This document shows, piece after piece, positions 19,601 to 27,000 of a stretch of 60,575 bases of DNA. The stretch's first letter is position 1; each line of letters starts with the position of its first letter. Position numbers and translations under genes: made by a program. The notes under the pieces were generated by a model that was given only the letters and a program-made list of their open reading frames with translations, searched no databases and was not told the origin of the DNA. The stretch spans positions 1 to 60,575 of the forward strand of contig NPFB01000002.1 in NCBI GenBank assembly GCA_014084085.1. The letters are read 5' to 3'. The stretch is from Hondaea fermentalgiana (Eukaryota; Sar; Bigyra; Thraustochytrida; Thraustochytriidae).

Positions 19601-22561
19601 AAAGAGAATCGTATACATGTCGCGCTCGTGCACGCCCGCGCGTAGAACGCCAAGGCGACCAAGCGCCCGTGGCGTAAAGAGGGCCTTGTCCACGACCTGC
19701 GAGTGCCGAAGGACCGTGTCCCACGTTGTGCCGACACCCGTGAGCGAGTTCCGCGACGGTGTGGCGGCGTCGGTCTGCTCGAGCTGTAGAGCCGACGAGT
19801 GCGCGTGCGGGTCGTAAAGCATGCGCATCTCCTCGTCGCGAATGGCTTCATACACGCTCGTGAGCAGAGTCTCGGGCAAGTTCTCCCCGGCGTTGATGTT
19901 GCGGTTGTTGCGCACAAATTCATGGAGCTTCATCTTCTTCTCGGCTGTAATACCCTGATTGTGCAGGTCGGTATGAAGCATAATGATGGAAAAGGCAAAG
20001 ATATAGGCGGCGTCGGCAGAGCGAAAGATACACCGCGCGTCCTCATCGGCATCCTCGTGACCTTCGGGCGCAGGGGTCGTGTTTTGCGCGTAAAGTTGCT
20101 TGCCAAAGGCTTCCACCACACGGTCCACACGCTGTGCCTCGCCGGGAAGCCGAAAGCTCGCCAGAAACATGCGCAGGGCACGGTCAATACGCACGCCCGC
20201 AAAATCAAAGCTCGCCAGGTATGCTTGCATCACCTCGTGATTAAAGGGTTTGTACGCTGGATCCTCTGACAGATACTCGCCAACGGCTGCTTTGTCGAGC
20301 CCGGGCGTCTTCAGAAAGAAATCAGCGATATCCTTGGGGGTCACGGGCGTCGGCAAGACGTTCAAATCCTGGGCATATTCGAGCCAGTACATTTTGTTGG
20401 GCTTTTTGTTGAATTGACGCGCCGCCAAGAGCAGACGACGCTTCATTTGTTTTCGCTCCCGAAGCATCTCGGCGCGACGTTGCCGCGCGTTCGCCAGCCA
20501 TTGCAAGTCCTCCTCGCCACCGTTTGTCTCGCTAAACGCGCTCCAGTCGACCGGAGAGGCCTGGCGTTCACGCGCGGTGGCCTGCGCCACAGCTGCTGCA
20601 ATGGATTCTTGCGGCGGAGAATCGACGCAGCGACGCGCGATCGAGTCAATCACGGCCAGCACGCCCTCGAGCGCAACACCCTCGAGCACGGTGATGCCAG
20701 TGCTATCATCGTCAGGATCGAGATCTTCACTGAGTTCCATAATCAAATCGAGGCTCGAGGCAAAGTCTTCCGCGGACAAAACGGCGTTCTCCGGTCCCAT
20801 GTCCTCGTCGGTGTCGAGCCCCGTGATGGACGCGATTCTGGCATTGTTGGCCAACACATGCAAAGGAATTGAACACCGGCAAAGACACTTGCACAACGTC
20901 TCAAAGAGGTTTGTGCAGCGAAAGTCACAGTCATAGTTCGTGTAAAGGTCCAGCATGAGCGCCGGTTCACGGCAAAAGTCAAGCAAGGACTCCAGCGCCA
21001 GCTCCTTGCGTTCGTACGTCGCAGACGGCGACTCTGCAATACGCAAATGCACACTCGTGAGAAAGACCTCGAGCTGCACTTTCAGATGGCCCTTCATTGC
21101 ATTGAATAAATTGAAGATAACACGCAATGTCAGTGACAGCACCGACAAGTCGGAAGATTGCGAGTTCTGCAGCAAGTGCTTGCACATATCCCCTTGCAAG
21201 ACTGAAATAATCGGTGACGACTCCATCGGCGGGGCAGATACAGCAAGGTTGTCGCCTCCACTCTCTAGCACAATATTGATGAGCTGCAGGGCGAATACGC
21301 GCGCAGACTCCGAGTTGAACGAAGGGTCTGTGAGCTGCGCCATAAAGTCCAGGACCTTGACCAGCACGGGAAGCCCATACGAATCGGCGCCACCTTGAAG
21401 GGCTTGCGAGCGAGCTGCAGAAGACGAGTTTCCAAATCGAATTGGCTGCAGCATTCGATAAAGCACCTCATCGGGGTCCTGATTTTGCCCATGTCCTTGG
21501 CGCTGATGCCCTTGCACCCCTCGCGCTTGATGCGTCGCTTGCAGACCCTCTGAATATGTCAAGTTCCGTGCAGTCGAAACGATTGGAGACAACTGACCCG
21601 ATAGTTGTGCTTGCCGTTCGCCCGAGTCTTCAAAGTCGCCCGTCGCACTTGTTGGCATCACGGTGACCTTTCCGCCCTCACTGGTAGAGCTCCCGTCCCA
21701 GGCCTCCGAGGCGGATTGGCCATCCTCGTTGAGCTCGCTCGTCGCACCTCCCGAGTCTGGGCCGTCCTCGCCCTCATCATTGTCGTCGTCGTCCGTGGCC
21801 ACGTCGTCTTCATCGAGAATATCTTCGCCCGCCTCACTGCGTCGTCGCGACCGCCCTTGCGTCATGATTGCCTCAAGGTAATCGTCACGCGAGCCGCTAA
21901 AGTTTTGCATGCGACGTTCCATCTCGGAGACTGCATCCACGGTAATGAGCTCTGAGGAACGCGAAAATAGCGTAAGAATGAGATGCGTGAGACTATTTGC
22001 TGCCGTGCTTCGAAGGAGCTGGCTCGTTCCCGACTCGGTCTTGAGTCGAAAACAGGTTTCCACCATCCTCCACACGTTGATGTCGCTAATGTAGCTTCCT
22101 GCCTGACATCGCAAAAGGTTCACAAGCACCTCCAAAAGTTGCATGAGAACGACTTCGTCGCTGTACGAGTTGGTGGCCTCGAATTTGCACTCCACCACGC
22201 TGGCGACAGCCAAATTGATGGCTTCGCGTCCACGTGGGGACTCCTTTGTCACGGCACCGTAGAGCAGAAATTTGTTCACGCTAGAGAGAGCTCGCCCCGT
22301 CATGGCGCCGTTCGTATTCGGAAAGGCGACAACGTCCAGGAAGGGCTGTAGATATGCCACGGCATCTACGTCGCTAATATCTTCAAAGGGTTGCAGGTAG
22401 TCATGCAGCGTGCGCAGCGACCTGATCATTGGGTTCTCGAAGTCGCTTGGGATCTCCCGCATGAAGCGTTCCTCGCTGGCCCATCGCCCGTTGCGCCGCA
22501 TCGTCGAGAGCACATTATGGATCTCGCTGCGCACGCAGTTCAGGATTTGGGCGCCGTCCAT
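16652..22561 (-). CDS. Large ARF guanine-nucleotide exchange factor, GBF1/Gea/GNOM type
   Basis: The 1,969-residue single-exon protein has the layout of large Sec7 GEFs. An N-terminal DCB domain starts with VRSEIHNVLSTMRRNGRW and includes MTGRALSSVNKFLLYG. A HUS domain carries the HUS box NYDCDF. The Sec7 domain lies at about residues 715-905. Its glutamic finger is in SFRLPGEAQRVDRV and its second motif is FAFSIIMLHTDLHN. HDS-type helical repeats follow, then a low-complexity tail. The DCB/HUS wording fits the GBF1/GNOM branch better than BIG/Sec7p. It activates ARF1-class GTPases at the Golgi for COPI recruitment. An acidic linker (about 245-285) and a Gln-rich linker (about 1160-1190) interrupt the fold. 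Ser, Met and Asp in the second motif match brefeldin-sensitive Sec7 domains. Confidence 0.94.
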   Translation of the reverse strand: MDGAQILNCVRSEIHNVLSTMRRNGRWASEERFMREIPSDFENPMIRSLRTLHDYLQPFEDISDVDAVAYLQPFLDVVAFPNTNGAMTGRALSSVNKFLLYGAVTKESPRGREAINLAVASVVECKFEATNSYSDEVVLMQLLEVLVNLLRCQAGSYISDINVWRMVETCFRLKTESGTSQLLRSTAANSLTHLILTLFSRSSELITVDAVSEMERRMQNFSGSRDDYLEAIMTQGRSRRRSEAGEDILDEDDVATDDDDNDEGEDGPDSGGATSELNEDGQSASEAWDGSSTSEGGKVTVMPTSATGDFEDSGERQAQLSGQLSPIVSTARNLTYSEGLQATHQARGVQGHQRQGHGQNQDPDEVLYRMLQPIRFGNSSSAARSQALQGGADSYGLPVLVKVLDFMAQLTDPSFNSESARVFALQLINIVLESGGDNLAVSAPPMESSPIISVLQGDMCKHLLQNSQSSDLSVLSLTLRVIFNLFNAMKGHLKVQLEVFLTSVHLRIAESPSATYERKELALESLLDFCREPALMLDLYTNYDCDFRCTNLFETLCKCLCRCSIPLHVLANNARIASITGLDTDEDMGPENAVLSAEDFASSLDLIMELSEDLDPDDDSTGITVLEGVALEGVLAVIDSIARRCVDSPPQESIAAAVAQATARERQASPVDWSAFSETNGGEEDLQWLANARQRRAEMLRERKQMKRRLLLAARQFNKKPNKMYWLEYAQDLNVLPTPVTPKDIADFFLKTPGLDKAAVGEYLSEDPAYKPFNHEVMQAYLASFDFAGVRIDRALRMFLASFRLPGEAQRVDRVVEAFGKQLYAQNTTPAPEGHEDADEDARCIFRSADAAYIFAFSIIMLHTDLHNQGITAEKKMKLHEFVRNNRNINAGENLPETLLTSVYEAIRDEEMRMLYDPHAHSSALQLEQTDAATPSRNSLTGVGTTWDTVLRHSQVVDKALFTPRALGRLGVLRAGVHERDMYTILFDSSMQAISVMFEMTRDGKMAARALEGFRNLGKIAVYFRLFEHFNRIMITLCKYFVRFFPALQEGAQTQLDLEGLEALRDATVYSTQGKSKRQKLAASLAKGERFAAYPACRALLTFRALLSLTKQYGSLMRESWRNFVQTLLVMHELDMLPSSFVEVDDVVDQHGNRLPTSAALLAQSDPLNTTEGNRLQHQQQLQQEDRSSQHQRQQQQQQQGGRPRGHRALSVETDAKRAGGAGARGGVGAAEEEVKEAPKRGGFFSALTSLIWSEDDGIDEHFLECRELVRETLTACRLNTVFSKSKSLSQPSLLLLIDALLVPLEDATLSAEAAVAAGVEDIDDGTSFEQNNILCVELLTEVGLANKESIETFWPLLHRAFRQVLVNAGALPEGDDEAAAAWDTPAPLRPRPARVVRAGKCSLFVVERVVVNLLRISVQVLDKPQTMSHLLSALSWLGDFSDELCVPLAARIGSGLSTVLRFHAGNVSAAQDWRIVCRLLDRFAHFRDSVDATWHIVCTLVRSGHVSRINMNAIVDTIRLFIRDDERAALPGVDPDALAPGDRAAEAVGLIYEISRQVYSRDPDFCASIDSLAQVEAAAGSGAASAGLNAASDGLEQQPSAETENGHIVAAKAKDAGDSGEEGLEMDDFVTSPMHRMLNGSYVVEGPDASLLPDRDKCWMLLVLQLRYWFADPRPEVAAAATQSLQSALWSPPERIEQRRWPEIFNKILFPLVEDTARQDATFAPQKSIRAINLLMRTFLHNVGVLGQTSDFGALWLRTVTITSKLLAKGGTVRESTLENLRNLMMVMQAENLFQKVSEKSGENTWEVTWSVLEAEAPGVRELIEESLSAMAPPAQQPPAVQPTSAAFAVAQVAESEERTNEDALHEATGAAALNEEAAHNNVIEDVQGALEESQGSRHHKQGQDVLQGGENEDVYAVRRHNQELPQERAHHGENVLARSDSQDQEEYRGREDGNVNDDLDDFSLQVV

Positions 22562-23304
22562 CCTCTCGCTTTCGCTGTCGTCGCTTCAGTTCCGGTCTCG
22601 GCCGCCGCTGCCTTCGCCGCGCGCTTCCCTTTCTCGCTCGCCTCTGGCCGCCCAAGCTCTGCCGCCTCGTCGCGCACGAGGTCGTCGCGCTCGAGGTCGC
22701 GCTCGCGCTGCAGAATGCGCCGGCCACGTCAGCCGCCCACCTCGCCTCGCCTCGCAGCTGCGGCCCGCGTCTCCGGGCCGGCCGAGCCGCGCGCAGAGCC
22801 GCGCCGCGCGTCTCCTCCGGTCGCGACGCCTCGGACGCGCGCGCCGCGCTCTCGTCCCGCGCGCCGCGTTCGCTTTTTGCGAGCAGGCCCGGCGCGAGGC
22901 CTCGAGGTGAAGGCCTTTTTGCCGTCGTTCCTCTTCTGGCTTCGAGCATCTCCTCGTTTCTTCCTCTCGTCAACTCGGTCGACACTGGGACCGTGCGGCA
23001 TGGAGGACCACGTCATTCATTCCCTGGTGGCCATGTCGTGGACGCCGGGGATCGAGACTGTAGAGGAAGAGTGTACAGATGAGCGGTAGACGAGGAAAAG
23101 AGCACAGAGAATGAGCGCATCTGGATGGTGATCGTTGGCGTCTGCGTTGCAGCTTCCCGATGTGCAAGTCTGTATTACGAGATGCTGCTGTCCGGCTTCT
23201 TCTTTAGTGGACCTGATTACAACGTCCGTGTATGAAAGCTTACTCTCGGCATTAGGAAGGAATCAAGCTACTCGCTTCTCAGAGATGAAGTTGTGCACGT
23301 GCAT
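22562..23304. other. GC-rich upstream region of the GBF1-like gene
   Basis: Arg/Ser/Pro-rich frames occur on both strands and look non-coding. The region should hold the promoter of the minus-strand GEF. Nothing else is supported. Confidence 0.4.
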
Positions 23305-23311
23305 GTGAAGC

Positions 23312-23520
23312 AGAATTGGCGAGACCAAATTCGGCGACGGCTTCTCTGTTGAGGTCATTGACGCTTTCGGAGACGTACGCGCAGCTCATGGACGAGGTTG
23401 TTCATCTCGGTAAGATCAAGGACTTTCTCAGTCGCGATGACTTTGTCCTCATCTATGACGCGATGCACAGCGTCGCGGGACCCTTTGCGAAGCGTATCTT
23501 CCACGAGCAGCTCGGCGCGA
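23312..23520 (+). pseudogene. Truncated, frameshifted fragment of phosphoglucomutase
   Basis: About 205 bp closely match the plus-sense equivalent of the intact PGM gene on the minus strand at about 31420-31628. The copy reads GETKFGDGFSVEVIDA in one frame. After a single extra base near 23366 it continues in another frame as ETYAQLMDEVVHLGKIKDFL and AMHSVAGPFAKRIFHEQLG. Homology stops abruptly on both sides: the copy starts inside the gene and ends after the codons for QLG. There is no start codon of its own and no catalytic Ser region. The nucleotide-level match points to a relatively recent segmental copy, now in inverted orientation about 8 kb from the source. Confidence 0.88.
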
Positions 23521-24061
23521 AATGGCAGACCGAGCTCGTTGGCAAAGGAGCTGCCGGTGCGGCCGTGGTCAAGGCTGCCAAAGCGCGTCTCGTGCATCTT
23601 TCCGAGTCGCCTTTTCAAGGAGATTCGATGGCAGACCTCGCTACGGCTGCGAGCTCTGCAGTGGCTTGCTTTCAAGGTCCACTACTATCGCTAGACGCGA
23701 TCAAAGAATTACCTGACACTGGGGCATCAATTTGAATTGATCACTGCTGGTAAAGGCACAAACCCAGCTCGTGCTTGAGACATTTGTTTAGGACAGTAAG
23801 AAGAATGAATAAGAGCTTCAAAGTCTGTGAGGGAAGTTTGCATGCACATGCGCCAGCACTCGGCAAACTCAAGATGCGCCATCTGTGAACTTGAACAAAC
23901 AGAAAGCAACATGAATGAAATATGGTTTTGGTACAGCCTCCACTTGCAAAGGTCTACTACATCTCTCGAATTCGCTTTCGCTTTCGCTTCGCCCATTCTC
24001 GATTATCTTCATCATCGTCATTGTCGCTGCTGCACAGGTCAACAATATCTTGGTCATCTTC
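23521..24061. other. Intergenic sequence right of the PGM fragment
   Basis: An Ala-rich frame continues from the PGM fragment to 23735 but no longer matches PGM. Its origin was not identified. The rest is AT-richer and serves as the 3' flank of the LRR-Roc-COR-TIR gene. Confidence 0.45.
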
Positions 24062-27000
24062 CTAATTAATCCTTCTCCGCTTTCCACGTGCTCCAGCGAC
24101 CTTCTCGTCCCCCTCGTCATCAAGTTCCATTTCTGCTGAAACGACGTTGCTCTCGTTATAATCATCAGATCTGCTCGATACACTTGTGCTCGTGACTGCC
24201 ATCTCCGCCGCAACCGACGTCTTCTCAGCGTCCTCCGCATCATCACCATGTTCTGCTGCTTCGAGAGGCTTCGTTGCATCCTCATGCAGGCCAATGGCCT
24301 GTCTGATCGACCATACAAGAGTGTCCACCTCGTCTGGCTGGCCCCCATTTAGCATTCGAACATACAATGGATCGCCACTCCACGATATCCCGAAACGCCC
24401 CTCCCACGTGCTTCTGTTCTCCATCTCTTTTTCCAAGACACATGGAATCATACTCGCGGGCTTTACACGCTGAAGAGCATAACAGAACTCGGCTCGACAG
24501 TTGTCAAGCTCTGTCCTCTCTTTATTGACGTTACTCATGTATTTCCGGGTCACGAAGACCACAAAAGCTTTGGAACGGTCAATGCCGTCCGCCATCGAAT
24601 CGAGAACCTCTGTGCCAATGTCTTTCTCGTCGAGCCAACAGCGGATTCCGCGACTTTCGAGAGCACCCGCGATGGCCTTCACCATTCCATGGACCTCCTT
24701 GTTCTCACCCCAAGCATGCGACAGGAAGACGTCGAACAGCTTGGCATCACTAGTGACGGATGAATACAAGCCTCGTGCGGCCTCACCATCCTCTACAAAT
24801 GGCGAGAACAGTGCCAAAGAAAGACGTATTCCCCTTTGCAATGAGGGAACCTCGTTGTTTGTTGCATCTGCAAATGCATCAATAGAAGCACATGCATCTT
24901 CGCTATCGGAGCCGTCAGAGCTAAGAAAGAGTTTCGGTCCAAGATTTCCCCTCATGAAAGACGCGTCGATGCTTTCCAGACAATGCTGGAGAATCTTGAC
25001 GTGACTCTTCAGACTTTTCTTCGCGGGTTTCTTGAAGTGAAGCGTCACCCGCCTGCCGCTTGTTTCCAGGATCATGTCCACATTTTCAAAGGCAATACTC
25101 GCAAAGTCGGAGAATACGACACCATTTCTCACACCCACGAGACCCGGCAAGCTCTGTATGAGACTGGCAATGAAGCGTTGGAACACACCTTTGGGGAGAA
25201 CCTTAAACTCGATGTAAGCCAAAGCGCGTTGCTCGCCCAGGCCACAAAGTGCCTTTGTCCTTACATCATTCTTCACTGGTTGCAAAAGGCTCGGTATCAG
25301 GAGTGCACCATCCTCGTCGACATCCTCGATCCAAGGACTCGGGCATGCCAACAACATTGCGTGCATTAGCTCGACAAGGTAATCGACCGGCTGTCCTTGC
25401 CATAGCCACTCTAGTAGTTGCCGACTGGCGACTCCACGTTCTGACCAGACATCTAGCGCATCTCGTAGATTCCTCGGCAATTTTCCTTGATGCAACAGCT
25501 TCTTCTTGTGCCTTTTCATGTGATTCATGCGCGGGTCGCAGATGACACGCGAAAGGTTTTCCAAGAGCCATTGCGGCCGAATCACGACAATCTGTCGCAG
25601 TACGTCATGTTGGCCTGTCGTCAGGTGCACAAGCACGCCGAGTTCATGCATGTACTTGAGCATCTTGGACACGTCTTCTTTCGAAATGTGGCACTTTTTT
25701 GTTGCCAGTCTTTCTACATCATCCAGCGACAAGTAATCCTTGTCTTGCGAGAGCAGCTTCTCCAAGCAGTAGGACCATCGTAAAGGGACCTTCTTCTTGA
25801 CAAAGTCCTTGTCAGCAACCGTCTTCGAAAGCGACTCGCGAAGCGACCTGACCCGATTGCGCTTGTCATCCCGATCGGTGTTGTCGATCGGGAAAAACCA
25901 GAGCTGTGCTTTGTCATTCAGCAGCACAACGGGCTTTGCGCCGCAAGGTCTCAGCACCTCCGTTTCTAAGGTGTCTTCGATCTCCTCGTGCTCCTCAGAG
26001 TCCGGTACCTGGTCAAGATATGTCCCCACCAGGGCAATATTGGCATCCGGTGCGTGTAGACGAATGGAGTCGATCCAGAAGCGAAGCGTCTTCAAGGAAT
26101 CTTCTTGCGAGGCGAGCTTTGTGTACTCAGTCTCGTCGAGCTTATTTTTGACACGCTCCTTGCCCAGAACCTCGCGCATGTCGAAAACCAGCACGTAGAC
26201 GCCGTATTGCGTCAAGAACAGATGGTGTAGGGCATAAAAGACTTCCTGACCACCATAGTCCCAGATCGTGAAGCTGATCTCCTCATCTGGCTTGTCGGCT
26301 TGCTTCTTTATATGAAGACGAAGCGGTGTACTCACGGCTTTGGCAATCTCCCTTTTGTCAAATGATGCCTTTGATCCACGACTCGAGGTGGACTTTCGAG
26401 AAGATTTAGGGGGTTTCAGATCATCTTTCGACAAGTGCTGGAGGATGCCCTCGGCAACGTCCTGCCGACGGAATTTGTACTTTGCAAATTGCTCGCCAAG
26501 ATCAGCGTCACCGAGTTGTTTGCGCTCTTTCCAGTCACGCGTGCGCATCAACTTGAGTTCCACACCAATGGTTGAGTCGTGATCGGAATTATACGGTTGT
26601 CCTAGAAGCGTGCGAATCGTTGATGTCTTGCCTGCGGCGCCTTTGCCCACGACCATAAGCTTGGCGCGACCCCAGCGTACCTTTTCATCCGCCTTGAGTG
26701 CCTTATAAGCGGCTCTGCTGAGACCCTTTAGCTCCTTCTGCACGAGCTTGACTCGAGCCTTAATACGAGCGAGGATGTCGGGGGAAATTGGATCAAAAAT
26801 ATAAACACCCAGACTGTTTGGTATTCAGCTTGTGAGCAATAGATGTCATTTTTAACACCGAGTGCCAGAGTGTCAGCACATGGAAACGTACTCTAGTTCT
26901 TGAAGAATTTCGTTGCTCTCCAACGCAGTGGCTAGTGCCTCCGCTCCCGCGTTTCCAATCGTGTCGTCGCTCAAGCTGTGGAGTGGCGTAGCGAACGTCA

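Noticed and set aside
23521..23735. VGKGAAGAA in the frame after the PGM fragment, resembling the Roc P-loop VGKGAAGKT
   Set aside because: It lacks the GKT/S end, and the surrounding residues do not match the Roc domain; too short to call a second duplicated fragment.
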